From NCBI RefSeq assembly GCF_014649115.1, contig NZ_BMSK01000003.1, positions 1 to 64,000 of the forward strand: a stretch of DNA of 64,000 nt. Direction: 5' to 3'. A program made the translations under genes and the position numbers. The DNA comes from Streptomyces eurythermus (GTDB lineage Bacteria; Actinomycetota; Actinomycetes; Streptomycetales; Streptomycetaceae). Below, piece by piece: positions 45,623 to 53,702 of the stretch; position 1 is the first letter of the stretch, and every line of letters starts with the position of its first letter. The notes under the pieces are model-generated. The model ran no database searches. It was not told the origin of the DNA and worked only from the letters and a program-made list of their open reading frames with translations.

Positions 45623-46378
45623 GTGAGCAGCAATGGGCAGGAAAGCACCGTCGTCAATTCCCTGGAGCAAGGCGCACTGCGCCGTTTGGCGCATCACTAC
45701 CACCGGTACGGCATCGTCACCGTCACCGATCTGATTCGGGAAGACGTCCGCAAAAGCGTGCGGGCGGAGGCGGACCGGCTGCTGGAGAAATACGCCGAGC
45801 GGCGCGATCTCCGCCTCCAGACCACCGGATACACCCGCCGCTCGATGTCCGTGGTGCAGAGCGAGACGATCGCGGGCAACAGCGAGCTGGTCACCTCGGT
45901 CTACGCGAATCCGGAACTGCTCGGCGCGCTGGAGCGCATAGCCGGGGAGAAACTGCACCCCTGCCCCAAGGCGGACGAGGAATTCCTCATCACCCGGCAG
46001 GAACGGAGCGGGGACACGCACGGCTGGCACTGGGGCGATTTCAGCTTCGCCCTCATCTGGGTGCTTCAGGCCCCGCCCATCGACATCGGCGGCATGCTCC
46101 AGTGCGTACCGCACACGGAGTGGGACAAGTCCGATCCGCGGATCCACCAGTATCTCGTCGACAATCCCATCCACACGTACCACTTCCAGTCGGGCGACGT
46201 GTATTTCCTGCGCACCGACACCACGCTCCACCGCACGGTGCCGCTGCGCGAGGACGCCACCCGCATCATCCTGAACATGACCTGGGCGGGCGAGCGGGAC
46301 CTGCGGCGCGAGCTGCAGGGCGACGACCGCTGGTGGGAGGACGCCGACGTGCCGGCGGCCGCCGCCCTGGAGGACTGA
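45623..46378 (+). CDS. besD: Fe(II)/2-oxoglutarate amino-acid halogenase, BesD-like (lysine 4-chlorinase)
   Basis: A 251-residue non-heme iron enzyme. The facial triad of a hydroxylase (HxD...H) is replaced by HxG: His136-Trp-Gly138, with His203 in TLHRTVP as the second His. The open Gly position lets chloride bind iron, the hallmark of radical halogenases. Residues that contact lysine in S. cattleya BesD (as I recall: Arg74, Glu120, His134, Asp140, Asn219, Thr221, Trp238, Trp239) have counterparts one position lower: Arg73, Glu119, His133, Asp139, Asn218, Thr220, Trp237, Trp238. So 4-chlorination of free L-lysine is expected. GTG start with GGGAG six bases upstream. First gene of the set. 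Confidence 0.85.
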   Translation: MSSNGQESTVVNSLEQGALRRLAHHYHRYGIVTVTDLIREDVRKSVRAEADRLLEKYAERRDLRLQTTGYTRRSMSVVQSETIAGNSELVTSVYANPELLGALERIAGEKLHPCPKADEEFLITRQERSGDTHGWHWGDFSFALIWVLQAPPIDIGGMLQCVPHTEWDKSDPRIHQYLVDNPIHTYHFQSGDVYFLRTDTTLHRTVPLREDATRIILNMTWAGERDLRRELQGDDRWWEDADVPAAAALED

Positions 46379-46455
46379 CCGGCCACCGTACCCGCGGCCC
46401 GGCAAGGGCCTGAAGCAGAGCTTTCCCCCGCTTTCCCCCGCGACGAGGGATCACC

Positions 46456-47223
46456 ATGACCGATCTGAACACCCCGGAAACCAAGCCGCTGACGGACCAC
46501 TTCGACAACGTGGAGCCCGGAATCCGCCGGCGGATCGCCGTACAGGACCCGGAGATCAAGGACTATCTGGACGGCGTGCTCGCGAAAATCGCCTCGCACC
46601 GCGGCGTGGAGCACCCGTACCTGAACGCCTACCGCACCACGGCGCTCACCCCCGAGCAGGAGCGCCTGATGTACAGCGAGTGCTACTACTTCTTCCGCTA
46701 TCTCCCGTTCTACATCACGGGAATGGCGGTCAAGACGCGGGACGAGATGATCCTGCGGGAGATCATCCTGAACGTCGCCGACGAGGTCGGCGGCGAGGTC
46801 ACGCACTCCACGCTCTTCGCCGACTTCCTCGCCCGGATCGGCATCGACAAGGAGCACCTCGACGCCTACGAGCCGCTGGAGGTCACCAAGCGGCTCAACG
46901 ACGGCATCCGGGTGCTGTACACCGAGTCGCCGATCCACAAGGCCCTCGGCGCGCTGTACGCCGACGAGACCATGTCGTCCATCATGGTGTCGAAGATCAA
47001 CGACGGGCTGCGCAACCAGGGCTACGACGACGACCTGCGCCACTTCTGGCAGCTGCACATCGACGTCGAGGTGGGGCACAGCAACTCCGTCTTCAACGCC
47101 ATCGCGCCCTACGTCCACTCGCCCGCCACCCGCGCCGAGTTCGAGGCCGGCGCCTACGAGTTCCTCGGGCTGGTGGAGGACTACTGGGACGGCGTGCAGC
47201 GGCTCGTGGGCCTCGACGCATGA
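46456..47223 (+). CDS. besC: Heme-oxygenase-like diiron lyase, BesC-like
   Basis: A 255-residue all-helical protein of the heme-oxygenase-like diiron oxidase (HDO) family. Candidate metal ligands are Glu75 (YSECYYFF), Glu110 and His117 (ADEVGGEVTH), and Asp203, Glu205 and His208 (HIDVEVGHSN). BesC uses O2 to cleave 4-chlorolysine into 4-chloroallylglycine, ammonia and formaldehyde. The gene follows the halogenase by 77 bases, has GAGG before its ATG, and its stop overlaps the next start by four bases (ATGA), so it is coupled to the BesB-like enzyme. Confidence 0.82.
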   Translation: MTDLNTPETKPLTDHFDNVEPGIRRRIAVQDPEIKDYLDGVLAKIASHRGVEHPYLNAYRTTALTPEQERLMYSECYYFFRYLPFYITGMAVKTRDEMILREIILNVADEVGGEVTHSTLFADFLARIGIDKEHLDAYEPLEVTKRLNDGIRVLYTESPIHKALGALYADETMSSIMVSKINDGLRNQGYDDDLRHFWQLHIDVEVGHSNSVFNAIAPYVHSPATRAEFEAGAYEFLGLVEDYWDGVQRLVGLDA

Positions 47224-48776
47224 GCCAAGCGGTATCCGGCACCACCGGGTCGGCCGACGGCCTGCGGCACATCGCCGCCGGCCGGCCCGTCCCCGGCTCC
47301 GTGCACTCGGTGTCCGTCTCGATCCCCGACGTGGCGTCGGTCATCGGGTACGAGTCGAACGACGCGGCCACCCTGAGCCGCATCTCCTGGGGCTACCCGC
47401 GCTTCCGCCCCCACCCGTACGTGGTCCGGGTGGCGGAGCTGGCCGCCCGGGAAGACGCGGGCGGGGAGCGGGACGGGACGCTGCTGCTCACCCGCTCGGC
47501 GCGGGCCGCGCGGGCCGCCGCGGCGTACGCCGGCCTGCCGCCGGGCGCCGCGCGCGACGTCACCCTCGGCGGACACGGCCTGTCCGGGGTGCGGCTGCCC
47601 GCCGGGGGGCCGGGGGCCGCGCGGGCGCGGGCCCACGTCATGCACACCGGCGGCCATCTGTCCTCGCGGCAGGCGGAGGACGTGCTGTGGGACGCGGGCC
47701 TGATCGACGGCCGGCAGCCCGAGGAGACGGCGGACGACTCGCCCGCGCGGGCCGTCGCGGAGGTCCTCGCCGGGGCCTACGGCGTGCCCGGACCGCGGTA
47801 CGTGGCGCTGCGCAACAGCGGCATGAACGCGGTGGCGGCGGCCGTCGAGGCGATCACGGAGATCCAGCGGGACAGCGGCCGGCGCCGCTGGCTCCAGCTC
47901 GGCTGGATCTTCTTCGACACCATGCACCTGTTCGAGAAGAAGGTCGTGGACGCCGAGCACACCACCGTGCCCGACCCCTTCGACCTGGCGGAGGTCGCCC
48001 GGGTGGCCGCCGCGCACGCGGGCGAACTGGCCGGCATCATCGCGGAGGTCCCGAGCAACCCGGGGATGGGCGTGCCCGACCTGCCGGCGCTGCGCGAGAT
48101 CGCCGACCGGGCCGGCTGCGCGCTGGTCGTGGACGCCACGATCGCCACCCCGCACAACGTCGACGTGGTGCCGTACGCCGACGTGGTCTGCGAGAGCCTG
48201 ACCAAGTACGCCACCGGGTCGGCGGACGTGCTGACGGGCGCGGTGGTGGTCGCCCCCGGTTCGCCGTTCGCGGCGGACCTGCTGAGAGTGCTGCCGCGGT
48301 ACGGCGACGAGCCCTACCGCCGGGACACGGCCCGGGTGGCCGCCCGGATCCGCGGCTACGCGGACCGGATGGCGCGGGTGAACGCGAACGCCCTGGCCCT
48401 CGCCGAGTGCCTGGAGCGCCACCCGGACGTGGTCCGGGACATCGGCTGGGCGCTCGATGCCCGGTCCGCCGCCAACTACCGGAAGGTGGCGCGGGACTCC
48501 GGCGGGCCCGGCGGGCTGCTGATGGTGGATCTCAAGGTCCCCCTGGAGCTGGTCTACGACCGGCTCGCGGTGGCCAAGGGGCCCAGTTTCGGCGCGGAGT
48601 TCACCATGGCGTCCCCGCAGGTCTTCATCGCGCACTACGACCTGCTCACCACCCCGGCGGGGCGGGCCGCGCTGCGCGAGCGGGGGCTGCACCGGGACAT
48701 GCTGCGGGTCTCCGTCGGCACCGAGCCGCCGGAGCTGATCGCGGAGACCTTCGAGCGGGCCCTGCGCCCCGACTGA
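47220..48776 (+). CDS. besB: PLP-dependent elimination enzyme, BesB-like (terminal alkyne formation)
   Basis: A 518-residue type-I PLP enzyme related to cystathionine gamma-synthase/lyase. Lys329 in ESLTKYATGSADV is the likely PLP lysine, and Asp305 in LVVDATIATP would pair with the pyridine nitrogen. SNPGMGVPDL lies between them. About 130 extra N-terminal residues precede the usual fold. BesB removes HCl from 4-chloroallylglycine and isomerises it to L-propargylglycine, creating the terminal alkyne. It starts at an ATGA overlap with the BesC-like gene and ends at a strong bidirectional terminator. Confidence 0.82.
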   Translation: MSQAVSGTTGSADGLRHIAAGRPVPGSVHSVSVSIPDVASVIGYESNDAATLSRISWGYPRFRPHPYVVRVAELAAREDAGGERDGTLLLTRSARAARAAAAYAGLPPGAARDVTLGGHGLSGVRLPAGGPGAARARAHVMHTGGHLSSRQAEDVLWDAGLIDGRQPEETADDSPARAVAEVLAGAYGVPGPRYVALRNSGMNAVAAAVEAITEIQRDSGRRRWLQLGWIFFDTMHLFEKKVVDAEHTTVPDPFDLAEVARVAAAHAGELAGIIAEVPSNPGMGVPDLPALREIADRAGCALVVDATIATPHNVDVVPYADVVCESLTKYATGSADVLTGAVVVAPGSPFAADLLRVLPRYGDEPYRRDTARVAARIRGYADRMARVNANALALAECLERHPDVVRDIGWALDARSAANYRKVARDSGGPGGLLMVDLKVPLELVYDRLAVAKGPSFGAEFTMASPQVFIAHYDLLTTPAGRAALRERGLHRDMLRVSVGTEPPELIAETFERALRPD

Positions 48777-48794
48777 CCGGCGCCGGAGGGAGAG

Positions 48795-48834
48795 GGCGGG
48801 GCGGGTCCCCGGCTGCCCGGGGACCCGCCCCGCC
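48795..48834. terminator. Bidirectional terminator between besB-like and besA-like genes
   Basis: An 18-base perfect stem (GGCGGGGCGGGTCCCCGG / CCGGGGACCCGCCCCGCC) with a CTGC loop, between the convergent genes. Confidence 0.88.
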
Positions 48835-48835
48835 G

Positions 48836-50230
48836 TCATGCCTCGGCGGGCCGCAGCAGCGCCGACCGGGCGGCCTCGGTGTAGCGCTCGGCCGCGTCGA
48901 ACGTAGGTGCCAGCGCCGTCAGTTCCACGAAGCCGCAGGTCTTCAGCGCGCCCAGGACGTGCAGCGCGACGCCCTCGCCCCGGTCCCGGCGGTAGAGCAG
49001 GTCCTCGGCGCGCAGCCGCGCCACCGCGGTCCGCGGGTCGAGCCGGCCCAGCGCCTCGGGGTCGAGGATGCGTCCGTGCACGTAGCACATGGCCTGTCCG
49101 TCCGGCCGGCGCAGCCGTCCGTCGGCGCCGACGTCCCGGCCGACCAGGGCCTCGGCGTAGCGCAGCACATGGCTGGGGCCGACCTTGCGCAGATTGATCT
49201 CCACGGCGAGCGGCCCGCGGTCCCCGGCGATCACGAAGTCCACGCCGAAGCTGCCCCGGTGGCCGAGCGAGGCGAGCACCGCGCCCGTCCGGTCCACCGC
49301 GTCCACGAGGGCGGGCCGCCACCGCTCCTCCGCCGGGTACCGGCAGCCCCAGTACTGGCCCCCGGAGAGCACCTGGTCGTGGCAGGCGAGCACCTTCACC
49401 GTGCCATCGGCGGTGACGTACCCCTGGCCGCTGGGGGAGGAGGTGACCCCCTCCAGGAACTCCTCCACGATCACGCCCTCGCCGGCCAGTTCCCGGCGGA
49501 ACTCGTCGGCGGACATCCGCAGGACCTCGGCGGAGCCGAGCAGGTCACCGGTCCGGGCGTACTTCTCGCAGTCGATCAGCACATTGCCGACCGAGGCCGC
49601 CCAAGTGCTCGCGCTGACCTTCACCAGCACGTGCCGGGGCCGGTCCGGGCCGCCGGCCAGCCGGCGGATCGCGGCGGCCACCTCGGCCTCGCCGCGCAGC
49701 GCCTCGGCCCCGCCGCCGGGCACCGGCACCCCGGCGCGCAGCAGGATCTCCTTGCTGCCCGCCTTGCTGCCCCAGCGGGCGGCCAGGGAGGCGTGCCCCT
49801 CGTCCAGGCCGGCCCCGATCCTGCGGGCCAGCTCGTCCAGCGCCTCGGACGCCATGAAGTGCACGATGTCGGCCCGCGCGGTCTTGCCGACGGCGTCCCG
49901 CAGCGTGGCCACGAGTCCGTCGTCGCCGAGGACCAGGTCGTCCAGGGGGCGGGGGCGGCGGGCGCCCGGGGTGAGCAGGGTCAGCCGGTCGCGCACGCTT
50001 TCGATCATTCGGTCGTCGAAACCGAAAACGTCCCGGAAATGATATTCGAGGGTGTAGGGGTCGACGGGTTCCGAGGTGACGACGACGGCCCTTTCGTCCG
50101 GGTCGCGAAGGCTCCACAGAAAACCCAGGCTCCGCTCGGCGGAGTAACGCAGATACGGCACCTCTTCCAGCATGCGATCGGCGTAGTTGAGCGCGTAGAT
50201 CAGGATCTGTGTGTAACCGGAATCTGCCAT
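48836..50230 (-). CDS. besA: ATP-grasp amino-acid ligase, BesA-like
   Basis: A 464-residue protein. The ATP-grasp fold occupies about 150-390: lysine in RHVLVKVSAST, the adenine region VIVEEFLEGVTSSPSGQ, and the metal-binding end LAVEINLRKVGPSHVLRYAE with conserved Glu and Asn. BesA joins glutamate through its gamma-carboxylate to propargylglycine, giving a dipeptide. It faces the other three genes and shares their terminator. No ribosome site precedes the ATG; TAATCT lies six bases upstream (50237-50242), so it is probably leaderless with its own promoter. Confidence 0.78.
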   Translation of the reverse strand: MADSGYTQILIYALNYADRMLEEVPYLRYSAERSLGFLWSLRDPDERAVVVTSEPVDPYTLEYHFRDVFGFDDRMIESVRDRLTLLTPGARRPRPLDDLVLGDDGLVATLRDAVGKTARADIVHFMASEALDELARRIGAGLDEGHASLAARWGSKAGSKEILLRAGVPVPGGGAEALRGEAEVAAAIRRLAGGPDRPRHVLVKVSASTWAASVGNVLIDCEKYARTGDLLGSAEVLRMSADEFRRELAGEGVIVEEFLEGVTSSPSGQGYVTADGTVKVLACHDQVLSGGQYWGCRYPAEERWRPALVDAVDRTGAVLASLGHRGSFGVDFVIAGDRGPLAVEINLRKVGPSHVLRYAEALVGRDVGADGRLRRPDGQAMCYVHGRILDPEALGRLDPRTAVARLRAEDLLYRRDRGEGVALHVLGALKTCGFVELTALAPTFDAAERYTEAARSALLRPAEA

Positions 50231-50354
50231 ACGGGGAGATTAGGGGTGGCGACCGGGAAATGGTAGTGGAATCGCCCGTTCCGGTGGTGGCTGGAATGCG
50301 CCCTGTCATCTCATAATCAATTTCACGCTTTTTCGCGACAGGTGGACGCATGCC

Positions 50355-50402
50355 GAAGGGCCGCACCCCCGTCGGCGTCCAACCCCGGGGATGCGGCCCT
50401 TC
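50355..50402 (-). terminator. Terminator of the sseA-DUF1416 operon
   Basis: A long stem (GAAGGGCCGCA-CCCC pairing with GGGG-TGCGGCCCTTC, one mismatch) with a 16-base loop, starting 45 bases after the DUF1416 stop on the minus strand. It also insulates the divergent besA-like promoter. Confidence 0.85.
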
Positions 50403-50446
50403 AGCCGTCACTGTGAGTCCTGCCGGTACGAGCCCGGCCGGCCCGC

Positions 50447-50734
50447 TCAGACCGCGATGGCGACCTCCGCGAGCCCGCCCTTCTGGGCGACGACCGTACG
50501 GTCCGCGGTCGCACCCGGCACCAGGGCGCGCACCGTCCACGTGCCCTCGGCCGCGTAGAAGCGGAACTGGCCGGTCGCGGAGGTGGGCACCTCCGCGGTG
50601 AACTCGCCGGTGGAGTCCAGCAGCCGGACGTAACCGGTCACCGGCTCGCCGTCGCGGGTCACCTGACCCTGGATCGTGGTCTCACCGGGCTTGATCGCCG
50701 AGGCGTCCGGGCCGCCGGCCTTCGCTCCGCACAT
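50447..50734 (-). CDS. DUF1416 (SseC-like) protein
   Basis: A 95-residue protein: MCGAKAGGPDASAIKPGETT, then a beta-sandwich-like domain (IQGQVTRDGEPVTGYVRLLD; FRFYAAEGTWTVRALVP). It is the standard small partner of actinobacterial sseA, 34 bases downstream of it, and is called SseC in mycobacteria. It probably has a carbohydrate-binding-like or transthyretin-like fold; the role in sulfur metabolism is unknown. AGGAG precedes the ATG. Confidence 0.92.
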   Translation of the reverse strand: MCGAKAGGPDASAIKPGETTIQGQVTRDGEPVTGYVRLLDSTGEFTAEVPTSATGQFRFYAAEGTWTVRALVPGATADRTVVAQKGGLAEVAIAV

Positions 50735-50768
50735 GTCGTACTCCTGAGGGGTTGAGAGGGGGGCGGGC

Positions 50769-51614
50769 TTACTTGTTGGCGCCGAGCTCGATCGGCACGC
50801 CGACGAGGGAGCCGTACTCGGTCCAGGAGCCGTCGTAGTTCTTGACGTTCTCCACGCCCAGCAGCTCGTGCAGCACGAACCAGGTCAGGGCCGAGCGCTC
50901 ACCGATGCGGCAGTAGGCGATCGTGTCCTTGGCGAGGTCGACGTTCTCCTCGGTGTAGAGGGCCTTCAGCTCCTCGTCCGACTTGAAGGTGCCGTCGTCG
51001 TTGGCGTTCTTCGACCACGGGATGTTCCTCGCGGTCGGCACGTGGCCGGGACGCTGCGACTGCTCCTGCGGCAGGTGGGCCGGGGCGAGCAGCTTGCCGG
51101 AGAACTCGTCGGGCGAGCGGACGTCGACCAGGTTCTGGGCGCCGATGGCCGCCACGACGTCGTCGCGGAAGGCACGGATCGAGGTGTCCTGCGGCTTGGC
51201 CTTGTACTCGGTCCGCGGGCGCTGCGGCACCTCGTCGCCGGCCACCAGCTCGCGCGCGTCCAGCTCCCACTTCTTGCGGCCGCCGTCGAGGAGCTTGACG
51301 CTCTCGTGGCCGTAGAGCTTGAAGTACCAGTAGGCGTACGACGCGAACCAGTTGTTGTTGCCGCCGTAGAGGACCACCGTGTGGTCGTTGGCGATGCCCT
51401 TCTCCGACAGGAGCTTCTCGAAGCCCTCCTGGTCGACGAAGTCACGGCGGACCGGGTCCTGGAGGTCCTTGGTCCAGTCGATGCGGATCGCGTTCTTGAT
51501 GTGGTTCTTCTCGTAGGCGGACGTGTCCTCGTCCACTTCCACGATGGCGATGGTCGGGTCGTCCAGGTGCTCCTGGAGCCAGTCGGCGTCGACCAGGACG
51601 TCGCTGCGGCTCAT
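50769..51614 (-). CDS. sseA: Thiosulfate/3-mercaptopyruvate sulfurtransferase
   Basis: A 281-residue sulfurtransferase with two rhodanese domains. The N-terminal domain (about 1-135) lacks the catalytic cysteine. The C-terminal one (about 155-275) has AYCRIGERSALTWF with the active-site loop CRIGERS. It transfers sulfane sulfur from thiosulfate to an acceptor such as cyanide or thiols. It forms an operon with the DUF1416 gene and is preceded by a cysteine-containing leader peptide, suggesting control by sulfur or cysteine supply. Confidence 0.95.
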   Translation of the reverse strand: MSRSDVLVDADWLQEHLDDPTIAIVEVDEDTSAYEKNHIKNAIRIDWTKDLQDPVRRDFVDQEGFEKLLSEKGIANDHTVVLYGGNNNWFASYAYWYFKLYGHESVKLLDGGRKKWELDARELVAGDEVPQRPRTEYKAKPQDTSIRAFRDDVVAAIGAQNLVDVRSPDEFSGKLLAPAHLPQEQSQRPGHVPTARNIPWSKNANDDGTFKSDEELKALYTEENVDLAKDTIAYCRIGERSALTWFVLHELLGVENVKNYDGSWTEYGSLVGVPIELGANK

Positions 51615-51741
51615 GCTCTTTCTCCTCCGGGGCAGTCGCGGCGGGGCGTGCGGGGTGGAAAGGGGTGCGCTCGGTGCCCGAGCGGCACACGGATGCCCTG
51701 AGGCAGGGCGGATGAGGGACGCGGGAGCCGGGGGCTTCCGC

Positions 51742-51849
51742 TCAGAAGGGGCGACAGAGCATGGCGGCCACGCGGCACAGGTCCACTGCCCGCCGCTTGG
51801 TGAGATCCGCCTGTCCCCGCGGCTGGAGGACGCTCGTCGAATACCGCAT
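51742..51849 (-). CDS. Putative leader peptide upstream of sseA
   Basis: A 35-residue peptide. Its C-terminal half KRRAVDLCRVAAMLCR matches the H/A-V-D-L-x-R-V pattern of putative leader peptides placed before sulfur and cysteine genes in Streptomyces. Two cysteine codons lie in the last third. It ends 127 bases before sseA. There is no ribosome-binding site; instead a -10 hexamer TACGAT ends seven bases before the ATG, so the message is probably leaderless. Confidence 0.75.
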   Translation of the reverse strand: MRYSTSVLQPRGQADLTKRRAVDLCRVAAMLCRPF

Positions 51850-51856
51850 GGGGCCG

Positions 51857-51886
51857 ATCGTAGGGACGACCGGACGGGCCTGTCAC
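51857..51886 (-). promoter_or_regulatory. Promoter of the leader peptide - sseA operon
   Basis: On the minus strand GTGACA (51881-51886) and TACGAT (51857-51862) are 18 bases apart. Transcription would start at or next to the A of the leader-peptide ATG, giving a leaderless mRNA. Confidence 0.65.
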
Positions 51887-52069
51887 CGGTGTGTCATATA
51901 GCGAGACGCGATCGTCCGAATGGCGGTACAAGAAGAGCGCCCGGCCGACCCCGGAAGGGCCGCCGGACGCTCGCGCACTCGGCTGTGGCTACGGTGCGGA
52001 CGCACCCGTCTCGCCAGTCGGACGCCCGCTGTCCATCCCCGGATTCCGGGCGGGTGGGCGCTGGGGTGC

Positions 52070-52807
52070 CTACCCCGCCAGCCGGACGTCCGAACCCTTC
52101 ACGCTGATCTCGACGCCCTCCGGCGCCGCCTGCACCTTGTCCAGCTTGATCCCGCCGGGCAGTTGGTCGATGGCCTGCTGGAAGTCGGTGATCGCGCGGA
52201 TGCGGTCCTCGGCCATCGCGGCGCCGGCCAGGCTGGGCAGCGAGTCCGCGTGCACCTCGACCTTGCCGTCCACCACGCTCACCGAACTGAGCACGGACAC
52301 CGTCTGCTTGATCCCGAGAGCGGGCGCGGTCAGCTCCACCGCCACCTTGATCTTCCCGTTGCCGCCGTCGGAGAGCCCGGTGACCCGGGCACTGGCCCCC
52401 GGGGCGACCTCGGTCGGCTCCGGCTTGGCGGTCTTCAGCAGCTCCGCGTAGGAGACCGTCCCGGTGCCGGTCGCGGTGGCCGCGGTGGCGGAGCTGTAGT
52501 CGCCGGAGAACTCCACGCCCTTCATATGGGCCTTCAGGTCCTCGACCCGGATCGTCCGGCCGGCGTCGCCGGTGGCCGCGTCGTACTCCTTGATCCCGAC
52601 CTCGACGTCGTCCAGGGAACCCCCCGCGACCTGGGTCAGGAAGGGAAAGCCCTTGATGTCCACGTCCGGGGTCGTGGTCAGCTGCTCGTTGGCCTTCAGC
52701 TTGTCCGCGGCCTCGCCCTCGGCGAAGTGGACGGCGACCCGGTCCGCGATCACGAACAGCGCGCCCAGGATCACGACGACGATCAGCAGTATGCGCAGGC
52801 CTCGCAT
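52070..52807 (-). CDS. DUF2993 (LmeA-like) membrane-anchored protein
   Basis: A 245-residue protein with one N-terminal membrane helix (about 5-22, RILLIVVVILGALFVIADRV) and a DUF2993 domain (FPFLTQVAGGSLDDVEVGIK; VSVVDGKVEVHADSL). The mycobacterial relative LmeA binds phospholipids and supports lipomannan elongation, so a lipid-related envelope role is plausible. It lies alone on the minus strand. Confidence 0.85.
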   Translation of the reverse strand: MRGLRILLIVVVILGALFVIADRVAVHFAEGEAADKLKANEQLTTTPDVDIKGFPFLTQVAGGSLDDVEVGIKEYDAATGDAGRTIRVEDLKAHMKGVEFSGDYSSATAATATGTGTVSYAELLKTAKPEPTEVAPGASARVTGLSDGGNGKIKVAVELTAPALGIKQTVSVLSSVSVVDGKVEVHADSLPSLAGAAMAEDRIRAITDFQQAIDQLPGGIKLDKVQAAPEGVEISVKGSDVRLAG

Positions 52808-52944
52808 GGGGTTCCCCCGGGTCGGTGGTGGTGGCGGCGGTGACGGGCGACGGTTACGGATACGCCACGGTAACCCCGCCGGGCCCGGCCGCCGGGAAAT
52901 TGTGGATCAGTTGTGACAGGGCCGGCCGGACCTACTCTGGAGCT

Positions 52945-53208
52945 ATGTACGCCCGGCGACGGCACATCTACTTCGCCATGATGGGGACGTGTATCGGCCT
53001 CTTCGTCCTGGCCTGGGGAGTCATACGCATCTGGTCGGTGCCCGCGGCCGTGGGCCTGTGCGTCGTGGCCATGGTCATCCCGCCGGTCGCCGCGATGGTC
53101 GCCAACCGGCGGGGCCCGGAGGACCGCTGGTGGGACGACCCCTCGGGCGACCCGGAGTCGGACGAGTGGTGGGACGAACTGGACGGCAAGAAGCGCCCGC
53201 GCCCGTGA
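52945..53208 (+). CDS. DUF3099 small membrane protein
   Basis: An 87-residue protein with two membrane helices (about 7-25 and 31-50: YFAMMGTCIGLFVLAWGVIR, then AVGLCVVAMVIPPVAAMVAN) and an acidic Trp-rich tail (RWWDDPSG, DEWWDELDG). This is the DUF3099 pattern found throughout actinobacteria. The ATG at 52945 begins MYARRRHIYF. Function unknown. Confidence 0.87.
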   Translation: MYARRRHIYFAMMGTCIGLFVLAWGVIRIWSVPAAVGLCVVAMVIPPVAAMVANRRGPEDRWWDDPSGDPESDEWWDELDGKKRPRP

Positions 53209-53224
53209 GCGGCCCCCCGGTGCC

Positions 53225-53587
53225 TCAGTAGACGAGCGCCTGCGTGTCGTCGCCCAGGGCCTCCTGCACGAACACCTGCGCGCCCGCGATCCGTACGCCC
53301 TCGATGACGTCCTTCTCGGTGATCTCCCGGCGCGCGGCGCACTGCGTGCACAGCGTGATCCGCCCGGCCGCCAGGATCGACTCGAGCAGGTCGGGCAGCG
53401 GCGCGGCGTGCGGCAGCTCGAACTCGGCCGCCCGCCCCGGCAGCGCGAACCACGACGACTCCCCGGTCAGCCACAGCGACACGTCGACCCCGCTGGCCAC
53501 GGCCACGGCGGCGACCGTGAACGCCTGGGAGCACCGCTCGGGAGCGTCCGCACCGGCCGTCACCTTGATAACGAGCTTTTTCGCCAT
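53225..53587 (-). CDS. DsrE-family protein
   Basis: A 120-residue protein: KKLVIKVTAGADAPERCSQA at the start, VSLWLTGESSWFALPG in the middle, and the conserved ITLCTQCAARREI block with two cysteines. DsrE proteins are small alpha/beta folds that often move sulfur through a cysteine. Length and sequence fit. Only weak ribosome-site signal upstream of the ATG at 53587. It converges on the DUF3099 gene. Confidence 0.85.
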   Translation of the reverse strand: MAKKLVIKVTAGADAPERCSQAFTVAAVAVASGVDVSLWLTGESSWFALPGRAAEFELPHAAPLPDLLESILAAGRITLCTQCAARREITEKDVIEGVRIAGAQVFVQEALGDDTQALVY

Positions 53588-53702
53588 GCCCGAATCGTAA
53601 TCCGCTTGCCCGCAACTGCCTGTGCATGCCATGAGTCTTGCTGTGACGGCGCGGCCACGGAAGCCGCGCTTCCTTGTATCCCTTGGGGGGAGTCCTTTGG
53701 AC

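Noticed and set aside
46680..48776. A longer start for the BesB-like gene, inside the BesC-like gene
   Set aside because: The extra residues are an Arg/Ala-rich shadow of the BesC-like frame, and an ATGA overlap at 47220 gives a normal coupled start.
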